A stretch of DNA of 64,000 nt from an uncultured Maricaulis sp. (GCF_947259345.1 NZ_CAMYLS010000020.1:62001-126000); one strand, 5' to 3'. Positions 36,890-45,505 are shown, counted from the stretch's first letter. Made by a program: numbers and translations. Notes: generated by a model from the sequence alone, not told the origin.

Positions 36890-38203
36890 ATGAGAGACGG
36901 CGCACGCATTGCCGCAGCCATCGAGATTCTCGACACGCTCCAGACCCAGCACCGACCGGTGAAGGATGCCGTGCGCGACTGGGGCAAGGCCAACCGCTTT
37001 GCCGGTTCCGGCGATCGCGCCTGGATTGGCGGCCTGGTGCTGGACGCGCTGCGCCACCAGTCCTCGATTGCTTTTGCCATGGCGGCGGACTCGCCCCGGG
37101 CCCTGGCGATCGGGACGGTCGGACGGGTCTGGGGTGTCGACGCGGATGCCATCGACGCCATGTTTGACGGCGATGATCATGCCCCGGAAAAACTCACCGA
37201 TGCCGAGCGTGAAGGCCTGGCGAGGGACATTTCCGACGCGCCGCTGCACATTCGCGGCGACGTGCCCGAATGGCTCGAGGAGAGCCTGATCCGGGCCTTT
37301 GGCGAGGCGGCTGCGGAAGAGGGTTCCAGGCTCTCATCCCGGGCACCGGTGGATCTGCGCGTGAATGAAGTGAAAGTCGATTTTGACCGTGCTTTCAAAG
37401 AGGTATCGTCAAAACTGAAAGCGGCCGAAAATAGCCCCTTGGTTCGCTCGGGTATTCGCATTCCGCAGCGCGACCCGCGCGGCAAGGCCGCCGCCGCCGA
37501 AAGCATTCCGGCCTATGGCAAGGGCTGGGTCGAGGTCCAGGATATCGGGTCTCAGCTGGCGGCGCTCGCTTCCGGCGCCCGTTCAGGCCAGCAAATACTG
37601 GATTATTGCGCCGGTGCCGGCGGCAAGACGCTGGCCCTGTCAGCCCTCCTGCACAATACCGGGCAGGTCCATGCCTGGGATATCGACTGGCGCCGTTTGC
37701 GTGCCATCTGGCCGCGTCTCAAGCGTGCGGATGTGCGCAATGTCCAGGTCCATGATGATAATGAAGACAAGGCCTTGGGCGATTTTATTGAGAAGATGGA
37801 TGTCGTTTTCTGCGACGCGCCCTGCACCGGAACCGGCACCTGGCGCCGCCGTCCCGACGCCAAGTGGCGCTTGAAGCCCGCCGCTCTGGAACGCCGCATC
37901 AAGGAGCAGGACATCGTGCTGGAGCGCGGCCATCGCTATGTGAAGCCGGGCGGCCGTCTCGTCTACATTACCTGCTCGGTTCTGCCCGAGGAAAACGGCG
38001 ACCGGGTCAATGCCTTCCTCGACACAACTGAGGCGTTCAAACCCGTCCCGGTGCTTGATGTCCTCAAGGCCAGTGGCGGGCTGGCCGAGGGCGCAGAAGA
38101 CCTGCTCGAGTCCTGCCTCACCGAGCATGGCGCCCTCCAGCTCTCACCGGGCCGTACGGATACAGACGGGTTCTACATCTGTGTGATGGAGCGGGTGGGG
38201 TAG
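36890..38203 (+). CDS. RsmB/NOP2-type RNA (cytosine-C5) methyltransferase
   Basis: A 437-residue protein with an N-terminal domain resembling NusB/RsmB and a C-terminal Rossmann methyltransferase. The SAM motif is DYCAGAGGKTLALSA; the catalytic pair of cysteines is in DAPCTGTGTWRRRPD and VYITCSVLPEENGDR. Such enzymes methylate 16S rRNA cytosine (RsmB) or related positions; the exact target cannot be read from the sequence. It follows the DUF3088 gene by 39 bp. Confidence 0.9.
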   Translation: MRDGARIAAAIEILDTLQTQHRPVKDAVRDWGKANRFAGSGDRAWIGGLVLDALRHQSSIAFAMAADSPRALAIGTVGRVWGVDADAIDAMFDGDDHAPEKLTDAEREGLARDISDAPLHIRGDVPEWLEESLIRAFGEAAAEEGSRLSSRAPVDLRVNEVKVDFDRAFKEVSSKLKAAENSPLVRSGIRIPQRDPRGKAAAAESIPAYGKGWVEVQDIGSQLAALASGARSGQQILDYCAGAGGKTLALSALLHNTGQVHAWDIDWRRLRAIWPRLKRADVRNVQVHDDNEDKALGDFIEKMDVVFCDAPCTGTGTWRRRPDAKWRLKPAALERRIKEQDIVLERGHRYVKPGGRLVYITCSVLPEENGDRVNAFLDTTEAFKPVPVLDVLKASGGLAEGAEDLLESCLTEHGALQLSPGRTDTDGFYICVMERVG

Positions 38204-38259
38204 TCGCCAGCTTGTTCTGAAATGCCGTGCCAATCGGCACGATTTTCACCGCCCGATCG

Positions 38260-39105
38260 CTAGGCCCGCAAACGTCGGCGCTTCGGCTTTGTATTGCGGG
38301 TGCCATACCCCAACTCGGCCAGTCTTTGCCGCGTCTGCGCATTCACAATACCGTCCAGCCCTGCACCCGCGCCGACCCGTCGCCGGGTCAGGGGCTGGTT
38401 GATCAGCGGGAGGCTGTCCCGCTCCAGCCCGTGCAGCTCGATCCGGCGCGTGGCGTAGTGCAGCTGGGCCGGTTCGAATTTCAGGCCGAGAAAGCGCATC
38501 AATTCGGTGATGGTTGCCTTGGGCCGGGTGGCGAGATCCTCATAGCGGATACGGATGATGCGACCGGCGAGGTTGCGTTCAGCGGCGAGCCCGATACCGG
38601 TCAGATCGGTCCAGTATTTCAGGGCCGCCCGCGGATCGCTGACATGGGGGAAGGGATGACCTTGCGGGTCACGCCAGTCGCGGGCGAGCAGGGAGTTCGC
38701 GACATCGCGGCCATCGCGCACGACATGGATGAAGCGCGCCTGTGGCAGGAGCCGTCCCAACAGATCGAAGGCGGCGACATTGAGCGTGGTTTTCTCGACC
38801 AGAGTATCAACTCCTGGTGTTTCAAGCGGCGCGCCGATCATGCCGGTCAGGAGCTCTGCCATGGTGCGGCGCATGTCTTCCGCACCGACATCGAAATCAC
38901 GAGCGTGCAGCGGTCCCAGCTCACGGGCGAAATTCTGCCATTGCATGGCAATGGAAGGCGGTAGACCGGTATCCGGGCCGCAATGGACCCGGCGGTGCGG
39001 TTCAATGAGACGACGCAACAGGGTCAGGCCGGAGCGCGGACAGCCCCCGGCGAAAACGAGGCCGGTGCCATCCTGGCGCCGGTCCGTACTATCAGTTTCA
39101 GGCAT
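38260..39105 (-). CDS. sulfotransferase family protein 1
   Basis: A 281-residue PAPS-dependent sulfotransferase-like protein. The 5'-phosphosulfate loop is GGCPRSGLTLLRRL and the 3'-phosphate site is VVRDGRDVANSLL, both slightly diverged. I start at the ATG at 39105, giving an 8-bp overlap (ATGCCTGA) with the upstream sulfotransferase; the frame extends upstream to 39135 without an SD. The polybasic C-terminus KPKRRRLRA is unusual. Presumed cytosolic or membrane-associated, acting on a glycan or lipid acceptor. Confidence 0.85.
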   Translation of the reverse strand: MPETDSTDRRQDGTGLVFAGGCPRSGLTLLRRLIEPHRRVHCGPDTGLPPSIAMQWQNFARELGPLHARDFDVGAEDMRRTMAELLTGMIGAPLETPGVDTLVEKTTLNVAAFDLLGRLLPQARFIHVVRDGRDVANSLLARDWRDPQGHPFPHVSDPRAALKYWTDLTGIGLAAERNLAGRIIRIRYEDLATRPKATITELMRFLGLKFEPAQLHYATRRIELHGLERDSLPLINQPLTRRRVGAGAGLDGIVNAQTRQRLAELGYGTRNTKPKRRRLRA

Positions 39106-39898
39106 AGCCGAGCTCGCGCAATTGCCCCCCGGCAATGCCCATGACGATATTAAGCTGTGACGCGTTCAACCGGTCGCGCCACCGCCCAATGGCGCTGCGG
39201 TCGATCGGTGTGGAGACCCGCTCGGCGCTCGACTCACCAGTTCCGGCGCTCGCGTCGAAATCGCGGGCATGGTCGAGAGCTCGCGCCTTGGAATCCTCGT
39301 TTTCTCCGAGTGCGTCGAAGAGCGGCCCGATTGCGTTGGCCGGGTCGGTGACGAGTGCCTCATAGCGAATCTCGAAATAATTCCGATCGTTTTGCATGCG
39401 ACGGCCGGCCGCGATGCTGGCGCTCCACAGACGCGCAGCAGCGGCGGCATCGCGGGTGATGGTCATGGGCCGGCCGGTCGCGCTGTCCGTCCAGTCCATG
39501 GACAGAAGCGAGGCGACCACGTCGCGCCCGTCGCGGACGACGCCGATCAGCGGGCTGTCCGGGAAGATCTGACGCAGTCGGGCGAAATGCAGGATATTGG
39601 CCGGTGTTTTCTCGGCGACCCGGGCTCCGGTGCGCGCATGCAGTGGTGCGAGCAGGGTATCGATCGCGCGGGCGAACTGATTGTGCACGGCTGTCCGGTC
39701 GACGCCGTATCCGCAGTGCAGGACCCCGGCCTGGTTCTGGTCGATCTGTTCCGCGAGGTGACAGAGGGCAGGGATGACCCGCATTTCCGGACCGCAAACG
39801 ATATTGCGGCTGGCATTGACCATGGCCCGCACCAGCGTGGTCCCGGAGCGTGGAGCGCCGCCGATGAAAATGGGTGACTGGCCGACCGGGTGCTGCAT
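39098..39898 (-). CDS. sulfotransferase family protein 2
   Basis: A 266-residue sulfotransferase. The P-loop is GGAPRSGTTLVRAMV and the 3'-PAPS motif is GVVRDGRDVVASLL, closer to the consensus than its neighbour. EKTPANILHFARL supports the family. The start at 39898 has GAGG 7 nt upstream on the minus strand. It overlaps the downstream sulfotransferase gene by 8 bp, so they were probably paralogs made by tandem duplication and form an operon. Both would need PAPS from genes elsewhere. Confidence 0.88.
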   Translation of the reverse strand: MQHPVGQSPIFIGGAPRSGTTLVRAMVNASRNIVCGPEMRVIPALCHLAEQIDQNQAGVLHCGYGVDRTAVHNQFARAIDTLLAPLHARTGARVAEKTPANILHFARLRQIFPDSPLIGVVRDGRDVVASLLSMDWTDSATGRPMTITRDAAAAARLWSASIAAGRRMQNDRNYFEIRYEALVTDPANAIGPLFDALGENEDSKARALDHARDFDASAGTGESSAERVSTPIDRSAIGRWRDRLNASQLNIVMGIAGGQLRELGYA

Positions 39899-40022
39899 TG
39901 AAAACCTCGGGCACACTGAATGCTCAACGAGGTATCAGGCTCTGTAATGATTCAGAAGTTACAATAAATCAATAGGTTGCGGAAAATTTAGGAGACTGTA
40001 AGTTGCTGTTCAGTTTCCTCAA

Positions 40023-41066
40023 TTATCCGCGCTTGAGACTGGCAATCAGGCGCTTGCCGTACCCGAGGAGCGGTGTCTCAATCAGGCGATGGGTAAGCCA
40101 GCCCAGCAGAAGGCTAGCGGCCAGACCACCCAGATAGAGCGTTACAGTGCTGATCAGGCCGGTCCCCATGATGTGCGCTATGGCGCGTGCCAGAAATCCG
40201 ATAGCGAGCAGATGGCCCAGGTAAATCGCATAGGACCAGTCGCCTAAATCGGCGAGGAAGCGGTGCCATCGCGGTTGCCAGGCCAGCAAGGTCCACACCA
40301 GCGCGATGGCCATGGTCAGGAAGGCAAAGACCCGGTGGCCAATATTCGCCATTCCCTCCAGCCCATTGGCTTGGGTCCAAAGGATCGCGATGGCACTGCC
40401 GACCAATAGCGTGCCGAGCGCCACCCAGCGGGTACGGGCAAGGTGCGGACGAAGCTCGGCGAGGCCAAGCCCGGCGATGAAAAGCAGGTTGAACGGGCTC
40501 AGGGCCAGTCGGGACCAGGGAGCGCTCGTCTCGAGCCAACTCGTCAGGGCGAGCAGGGTCAGGCCGAGCCAGGCCGCGATGGCGAACCAGCGCCATCGTC
40601 CGGGCAGAAACAGCAACAATCCGTAGACAAGATAGAAATAGAGTTCGTGGATCAGCGTCCAGCCGACCAGCAGAAGCGGCGGCTGGGATGTCGGCCAGAG
40701 CGTGATCGTGGTCAGCCAGTCGAGCCGGGTGATATCGCGGCTCAGATTGTCACCCATCGCCAGATATCCCAGCAGGGCGAGGCCGGTGAATATCCAGTAG
40801 AGCGGATAAATCCGGTTCAAACGCTTGAGCGCGTAGCTTGCGGTGGGCCTTGAGGCCGACCTGTAGAGCGTGTGAATGATAAAGCCGGATATGACGAAGA
40901 AGACGTCCACGCCAGCAAAGCCAAGATATCCGACCGGCCCGAGAATGTCAGCGCCGGTCAAGCGACCGCCGGCCTGGTGCAGATGGCCGACCACGACCAT
41001 CAGCACGGCAATGGCGCGTAGGTATTGCAGCTCGACAATTTCAGCGCGAGGGCGGGCAGTGAGCAT
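40023..41066 (-). CDS. acyltransferase 3 (OafA-like) membrane protein
   Basis: A 347-residue integral membrane acyltransferase with about ten transmembrane helices. The N-terminal YLRAIAVLMVVVGHLHQ contains the conserved histidine; GVDVFFVISGFIIHTLY is a family motif. Such enzymes O-acetylate polysaccharides or lipids. It sits upstream of two sulfotransferases on the same strand, so both may modify one surface polymer. The last segment KRLIASLKRG is basic. Its start is 41066; no SD is prominent. Confidence 0.88.
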   Translation of the reverse strand: MLTARPRAEIVELQYLRAIAVLMVVVGHLHQAGGRLTGADILGPVGYLGFAGVDVFFVISGFIIHTLYRSASRPTASYALKRLNRIYPLYWIFTGLALLGYLAMGDNLSRDITRLDWLTTITLWPTSQPPLLLVGWTLIHELYFYLVYGLLLFLPGRWRWFAIAAWLGLTLLALTSWLETSAPWSRLALSPFNLLFIAGLGLAELRPHLARTRWVALGTLLVGSAIAILWTQANGLEGMANIGHRVFAFLTMAIALVWTLLAWQPRWHRFLADLGDWSYAIYLGHLLAIGFLARAIAHIMGTGLISTVTLYLGGLAASLLLGWLTHRLIETPLLGYGKRLIASLKRG

Positions 41067-41156
41067 CGAATCTCCGGGCAGCGTCCGCGATCATCACGCG
41101 ACCCGGTACCGGCACGCAAGTTGGCCTACTGCGCTGCCAGCCGCCAGTCCCGATGA

Positions 41157-41753
41157 TCAGCCCCGGGTGAAGAGCAGCGAGAAGCTGACCGGCGAGACCG
41201 GTGCGATTGAGGGCAGGCCGGCCAGTTCCTGCAATGTCGCGAGGCCGTCCGTGAGGCCGAAATCCCCGATATGCAGCAGGACCGGAGCCGCGCTTTCCAC
41301 CAGGACATGGCGCCCGTCAATATCGGTCACGATGACTGGCGCGATGATATCGATCGACTGGCCGTGCAGGGACACGGTGGCTTCGATTTCCAGGCTTCGG
41401 CGCTCCCCGGTTTCCAGATCGGCGAGGGCCGCGAGGTCGAGCGCCGTCGTGACCCGCGCCTCGGCGAAACTGCCAATCTCGAAGAGGTGTTCGCGCATGC
41501 GCTCATTGCGGATATCGATCCCGGTTTCCACTGTTGCCAGATCGATCACCAGTTCGGCCTGACCGTCGGGGGCAACCGCGCCGCTCAAGCCGGAAAAGCT
41601 GTGTGCTTCGGCGATTTCGCCGGACTTGATCGACACAAAGGACAGACGCGACCGTTCGCCATCGAGACGCCAGTCACCGCTGGCTGCCGGCTGCGAGCAA
41701 GCCGCCGCGAAAGTCAGAAGGGCCATCAGGCTGGCGGTGAGGATCAGGCGCAT
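41157..41753 (-). CDS. YceI family lipoprotein-like protein
   Basis: A 198-residue YceI-like lipocalin-fold protein of the periplasm. The N-terminal signal MRLILTASLMALLTFAAAC has a lipobox-like AAC site, though Ala at -3 is atypical. The core begins GDWRLDGERSRLSFVSIKSG. YceI proteins bind polyisoprenoids or quinones. AAGGAG precedes the ATG at 41753. It is divergent from guaA across an 18-bp palindrome at 41954-41971. Confidence 0.85.
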   Translation of the reverse strand: MRLILTASLMALLTFAAACSQPAASGDWRLDGERSRLSFVSIKSGEIAEAHSFSGLSGAVAPDGQAELVIDLATVETGIDIRNERMREHLFEIGSFAEARVTTALDLAALADLETGERRSLEIEATVSLHGQSIDIIAPVIVTDIDGRHVLVESAAPVLLHIGDFGLTDGLATLQELAGLPSIAPVSPVSFSLLFTRG

Positions 41754-41953
41754 GGGGAACTCCTTGGCGGTGACGGCCCCATACCTGCGCCCCCGAGCGA
41801 GCCGGTTCAAGGTCTGGCGGTCCAAAATCGGGCATTCCGGCGCAAAGCGCAGGCCCCGGGGCAGGCAAGGGCTGGTCAAGCGCGCTGACTCGCGCTATCG
41901 GGCCGCATGCTGACAGATGTTTCTGCCATCTCCCCACATTTTGACCTTCGGGA

Positions 41954-41971
41954 CACCCGCGCGCGCGGGTG
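41954..41971. promoter_or_regulatory. perfect 18-bp palindrome upstream of guaA
   Basis: CACCCGCGCGCGCGGGTG is fully self-complementary and ends 9 bp before the guaA start (41981). In mRNA it would form a GC-rich hairpin just before the start codon, or it may be a regulator site. It lies in the 227-bp divergent region between the YceI gene and guaA. Confidence 0.5.
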
Positions 41972-41980
41972 CGAACGCCC

Positions 41981-43540
41981 ATGATTGATCAACACGACAA
42001 ACTCCTCATCATCGATTTCGGCAGCCAGGTGACCCAGCTCATTGCCCGCCGCGTGCGCGAAAGCGGCGTCTTCTGCGAGATCCATCCTTACAACCGCGCT
42101 GATGCGGCCTTCATCGATGCCTATGATCCCAAGGCGATCATCCTGTCGGGCTCGCCGCATTCCACCCATTGGGACAATTCCCCGCGTGCCGATGCGTCGG
42201 TCTTCACGCGCGGCATCCCGGTTCTGGGGATTTGTTATGGCGAGCAGACCATGTGCGCTCAGCTGGGCGGCCGGGTCGAAGCTTCGGAAGAGCGCGAATT
42301 CGGGCGTGCGGACATCACCCTGATCGAGGACAGCCCGCTCTTTGCCGGCTTTGGCCCGATCGGTCACGAAGAACGCGTCTGGATGAGCCATGGCGATCGC
42401 GTCGCCGCGCTGCCTGAGGGCTTCAAGGTGATCGCGACCTCGGGTCATGCTCCTTTCGCGGCCATCGCCGATGAGGATCGTCGATTCTACGGCGTGCAAT
42501 TCCACCCGGAAGTCGTGCACACGCCGCGCGGTGCCGCTCTCCTGCACAATTTCACCCACCAGATCGCCGGCCTCACTGGCGACTGGTCCATGGCCAATTT
42601 CAAGGATGAGGCGATCGCCAAGATCCGCGAACAGGTTGGCGACAAGCGCGTCCTGTGTGGTCTGTCCGGCGGTGTCGACAGTTCGGTGGCGGCTGTCCTG
42701 CTGCACGAGGCCATCGGCGACCAGCTGATCTGTGTTTTCGTCGATACCGGCCTGATGCGCCAGGGCGAGGCCGACGAGGTCGTGACCCTGTTCCGCGAGC
42801 ACTACAATATCCCGCTCGTCCATGCCGAGGCCGAGGATCTTTTCCTCAGCGCCCTCGAAGGCGTTGATGACCCGGAGAAGAAGCGCAAGATCATCGGCAG
42901 CCTTTTCATCGATGTCTTCGACGAGAAGGCCACCGAGGCCGGCGGTGCCGATTTCCTCGCCCAGGGCACGCTCTATCCCGATGTGATCGAGAGCGTCAGC
43001 TTTGATGGCGGGCCGTCGGTTACCATCAAGTCGCACCATAATGTCGGCGGTCTGCCGGCGCGCATGAAGATGAAGCTGGTCGAGCCGCTGCGCGAGCTGT
43101 TCAAGGATGAGGTTCGCGCCCTGGGCCGCGAGCTCGGTCTGCCGGAAGCCTTTGTCGGACGCCATCCCTTCCCGGGACCGGGACTCGCCATCCGCATCCC
43201 GGGCGCCGTCTCAAAAGAAAAGGCCGACATCCTGCGCAAGGCGGATGCGATCTATATCGAGGAGATCAAGAAGGCCGGTCTCTATGACGAGATCTGGCAG
43301 GCTTTCTCGGTCCTGCTACCGGTGAACACTGTGGGTGTGATGGGCGATGAGCGCACCTATGACGCCGTTCTCGCCCTGCGCGCCGTGACCTCGGTCGACG
43401 GCATGACCGCCGATTACTACCCCTATGACCACGACTTCCTCGGTCGCGTGGCGACGCGGATCATCAACGAGGTCCGCGGCGTGAACCGGGTCGTCTATGA
43501 CGTGACCAGCAAGCCGCCGGGGACGATTGAGTGGGAGTAG
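41981..43540 (+). CDS. guaA: GMP synthase (glutamine-hydrolysing)
   Basis: A 519-residue enzyme converting XMP to GMP. The N-terminal class I glutamine amidotransferase has the catalytic Cys85 in GICYGEQTM and His-Glu in FHPEVVHT; the ATP-pyrophosphatase domain has [10 protein letters not shown] near residue 228; the dimerisation domain ends in KPPGTIEWE. The start is at 41981 with only weak SD; an upstream ATG at 41969 is in frame. The 3' end lies 3 bp before an atypical low-GC gene. The 3' end of guaA is a known island insertion site in other bacteria. Confidence 0.95.
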   Translation: MIDQHDKLLIIDFGSQVTQLIARRVRESGVFCEIHPYNRADAAFIDAYDPKAIILSGSPHSTHWDNSPRADASVFTRGIPVLGICYGEQTMCAQLGGRVEASEEREFGRADITLIEDSPLFAGFGPIGHEERVWMSHGDRVAALPEGFKVIATSGHAPFAAIADEDRRFYGVQFHPEVVHTPRGAALLHNFTHQIAGLTGDWSMANFKDEAIAKIREQVGDKRVLCGLSGGVDSSVAAVLLHEAIGDQLICVFVDTGLMRQGEADEVVTLFREHYNIPLVHAEAEDLFLSALEGVDDPEKKRKIIGSLFIDVFDEKATEAGGADFLAQGTLYPDVIESVSFDGGPSVTIKSHHNVGGLPARMKMKLVEPLRELFKDEVRALGRELGLPEAFVGRHPFPGPGLAIRIPGAVSKEKADILRKADAIYIEEIKKAGLYDEIWQAFSVLLPVNTVGVMGDERTYDAVLALRAVTSVDGMTADYYPYDHDFLGRVATRIINEVRGVNRVVYDVTSKPPGTIEWE

Positions 43541-43543
43541 GGG

Positions 43544-44143
43544 ATGGACTCGGAGGAGAAAAAGCGGCGTGCAGATCTGATCGTACAACAATACGACGGG
43601 ATCGTCCCCCAGTATGAGGCTTTCTACATCAGCAGCTTGCTGTATTCGGCCAACCGAGCACGCATGTCGTTCGATGCTTTGGACGCAGCGCTCGAAAATG
43701 TTGACGACCCGAATGTTGCGATGGCGCATTTGCAAGAAGCGCTGTCGCACGCATCGTCAGTGTCTAGGTATTTTTGGCCAACGAGGCGCGATAAATACAC
43801 TCAGTCTCGAGCAATCAAGTTGCGGGATGCCTTCGAAGTTTCGGCTACTAATCCATTGAAAGATCGTCAATTGCGAAATGCGTTCGAGCATTTTGACGAA
43901 CGGTTGGATGATTTTTTGCTCAATTGCTCAGCTGGACCAGTTGTCCCAGGAGCAATCATTGGTGATTTTGCGATCATTGAAGAATCTGTCGGGCATGTGT
44001 TTAAGCTTATTGATCCTGAGCATGGCGTCTGCGTCATTCTCGGGACGATCTGTAGGTACTTCCCGGTTAGGTGTGCTGTGGTTGACGTCTCGCAGCGTGC
44101 CGAGCGGATGGACCGCGATGGCGCGCGTTTAAGGCGCCTCTAG
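43544..44143 (+). CDS. hypothetical protein with HEPN-like RX4H motif (orphan, low GC)
   Basis: A 199-residue protein I do not recognise by family. Residues 107-126 contain a helical stretch with RNAFEH (Arg111, His116), an RX4H motif like that of HEPN-domain RNases, followed by FDERLDDFL. The rest looks helical up to about residue 130, then a beta-type C-terminal part begins. GC in 43861-43920 is about 42% by hand count, against about 62% in guaA. It starts 3 bp after guaA with a GGAG/GGGG SD, so it may ride on guaA expression. Transfer is likely. Confidence 0.7.
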   Translation: MDSEEKKRRADLIVQQYDGIVPQYEAFYISSLLYSANRARMSFDALDAALENVDDPNVAMAHLQEALSHASSVSRYFWPTRRDKYTQSRAIKLRDAFEVSATNPLKDRQLRNAFEHFDERLDDFLLNCSAGPVVPGAIIGDFAIIEESVGHVFKLIDPEHGVCVILGTICRYFPVRCAVVDVSQRAERMDRDGARLRRL

Positions 44144-44230
44144 AAGTGATCGCTTCTATCGTCTAGCTGTTGTCGGTTTGCCGCGTTGTTAGGTCATACC
44201 TCTCCCCATACCTCCCTTGTCAGCCAGCGG

Positions 44231-44310
44231 GCCGTATCCGGTTCTTGAGGTCAAGGGCGCGCAGCGCCGCTTCGCGGTTGAAACCCTTGAGCTCAAGAAC
44301 CGGATACGGC
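44231..44310. repeat. long inverted repeat, 27-bp arms
   Basis: The left arm 44231-44257 and right arm 44284-44310 are reverse complements with a single mismatch, separated by 26 bp. The spacer also contains a small GCG-rich dyad. As RNA, it would make a very stable hairpin; TTTCTCT follows the right arm, so it could also terminate transcription. REP-like or mobile miniature-element origin is possible. Confidence 0.85.
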
Positions 44311-44399
44311 TTTCTCTCGGCGAGGGATGTATGGCTGGCCGTGCGCCCGGCGCCCACTCTCCACGCCAATACCAGCCTCGCATTTAAATCATCCATTTT

Positions 44400-44485
44400 T
44401 CCCGGGCGAAGACCCGGGACCGACCGAACCCGCCTTGAAGCGCTGAGTCTCCCGTAGGTCCCGGATAGCGCTGATTCGCTTCCGG
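44400..44485. repeat. pair of smaller hairpins, repeat-like
   Basis: TCCCGGG (44400-44406) pairs with CCCGGGA (44413-44419), and CCGGATAGCG (44461-44470) pairs with CGCTTCCGG (44477-44485) with one bulge. The text between is G/C-rich and repetitive. Such modules are often dispersed extragenic repeats, but no second copy is visible in this window. Confidence 0.5.
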
Positions 44486-44527
44486 CAAAAATGGTGTTCG
44501 TGATGGTGGGTGACGGGGGCGCTTCCC

Positions 44528-45025
44528 TCAACCCAGCACCTTCACCACAACCTCCACCGGCAAAAACAACACCCGACCATCCGCTGGCCAGGCCAGAAAC
44601 TCGGCGCACCGCATATAAAAGCGTTTCGCCGCCTCGTTCTTGGCGTGAATCAGCACGGCGGCGATGCCGATGGTGCGGGAGGCGATGGCGATGCGGCGCA
44701 GGGCGTCGGCGAAGAGGTCCTGGCCGAGACCTTGGCCGGCATGGCTGCGGCTGACGGCCAGCCGCGTGATGATCGCGACCGGGATTGCGTCCGGCGCATT
44801 GCGGCGGAGCTTTCCGGGCACCGCAGCCCGCTCGACGGATCCGGCGGACAGGCTGACATAGGCGACGACCGTGTTGCCCTCGCACACGACACAGGTCCGT
44901 GAAAAGCGGCTCTCATTCTTCAAGGCGCGGTGTTTGAGCCAGTCATCAAGGGCGGGTTCGCCGCAGTCGAACGCGGCCAGGTCGTGCGCCGCGTTGATCG
45001 CTTGCGGCGCGCTCAGGCCTTCCAT
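44528..45025 (-). CDS. GNAT acetyltransferase toxin (TacT-like)
   Basis: A 165-residue GNAT-fold protein of the TacT/AtaT type. These toxins acetylate aminoacyl-tRNA and stop translation. It has the characteristic GCEPALDDWLKHRALKNE-like start (FDCGEPALDDWLKHRAL), an RLAVSRSHAGQGLGQDLFADAL acetyl-CoA pyrophosphate-binding motif, and FYMRCAEFLAW toward the end. It follows its DUF1778 antitoxin gene with a 13-bp overlap. The target tRNA is not known. Confidence 0.9.
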   Translation of the reverse strand: MEGLSAPQAINAAHDLAAFDCGEPALDDWLKHRALKNESRFSRTCVVCEGNTVVAYVSLSAGSVERAAVPGKLRRNAPDAIPVAIITRLAVSRSHAGQGLGQDLFADALRRIAIASRTIGIAAVLIHAKNEAAKRFYMRCAEFLAWPADGRVLFLPVEVVVKVLG

Positions 45026-45348
45026 GCCGGCCGGCGTAGCATCAGGGCGGTCAGTTTCTCGCCGGGATCGGCCGGCGTCTCAAGCGCGTCCGCGAAAGCG
45101 TTGAAGGCATCCGGGCCGAGCTGGAAGAGCCTGCGGTCGAGCAGGATATCGATGGCGCGACTGCGGGCGGTGTCAATCATGAACTCGGTGCGCGATTTGC
45201 CCAGCGAGGCGGCGGCCTCGTCGATCAGCGCCCGGCTCTGCCCGTCAATGCGAAGATTGATGCTGCCCTTGGCGGTGTTGGCCTGATCGGCAATGTTGAG
45301 CGGCGAGGCGGACGCGGCCTTGGCCGGATATTGACGATCCTTGGTCAT
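45013..45348 (-). CDS. DUF1778 antitoxin (TacA-like)
   Basis: A 111-residue ribbon-helix-helix antitoxin. The RHH region INLRIDGQSRALIDEAAASLGK lies at about residues 30-60 and the toxin-neutralising tail follows. DUF1778 proteins bind their own operator and inhibit a GNAT toxin, which is encoded next with a 13-bp overlap. The start at 45348 is preferred because the upstream GTG at 45375 falls inside a likely operator (45366-45388). No SD is visible. Confidence 0.88.
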   Translation of the reverse strand: MTKDRQYPAKAASASPLNIADQANTAKGSINLRIDGQSRALIDEAAASLGKSRTEFMIDTARSRAIDILLDRRLFQLGPDAFNAFADALETPADPGEKLTALMLRRPAWKA

Positions 45349-45365
45349 GGGAGGAAACTGGGCGA

Positions 45366-45388
45366 ACGTATACACGATGTCAATACGT
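45366..45388 (-). promoter_or_regulatory. candidate TacA operator
   Basis: ACGTAT at 45366-45371 and ATACGT at 45383-45388 form a perfect inverted repeat with an 11-bp spacer, 18 bp upstream of the antitoxin start. TTGACA (minus strand) lies within it. Ribbon-helix-helix antitoxins of this type typically bind such dyads. Confidence 0.5.
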
Positions 45389-45486
45389 CACCGGAGCCCT
45401 TACGTGCGACCCGAAACGATTTGCCTTGCTAAAACCACAATCATCGCCCATATAACGCTCACTCGATCTTGATTGCCGAATCTTCT

Positions 45487-45505
45487 GGGGGCGAGTTTTG
45501 CCCCC
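45487..45505 (+). promoter_or_regulatory. hairpin in the cold-shock gene leader
   Basis: GGGGGC (45487-45492) pairs with GCCCCC (45500-45505), loop of 7. A TATAAC -10-like sequence at 45451-45456 implies a leader of about 140 nt, comparable to the structured leaders of cspA-type genes. No further element is certain. Confidence 0.35.

Larger units (their letters stand above)
44144..44527. other. 384-bp non-coding, repeat-rich stretch
   Basis: No credible gene is seen. The stretch holds a long inverted repeat (44231-44310), a second hairpin (44400-44419) and a third (44461-44485). Short open frames exist on both strands, but they are built from the repeats and lack an SD. It separates the HEPN-like gene from tacT. 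Confidence 0.7.

Noticed and set aside
44170-44457. 95-codon plus-strand frame in the non-coding stretch
   Set aside because: No SD, built from the inverted repeat and hairpin elements; low-complexity translation.
44220-44885. 221-codon minus-strand frame overlapping tacT and the repeat region
   Set aside because: Mostly a shadow of tacT in another frame, with an Arg-rich translation; the rest comes from the inverted repeat.
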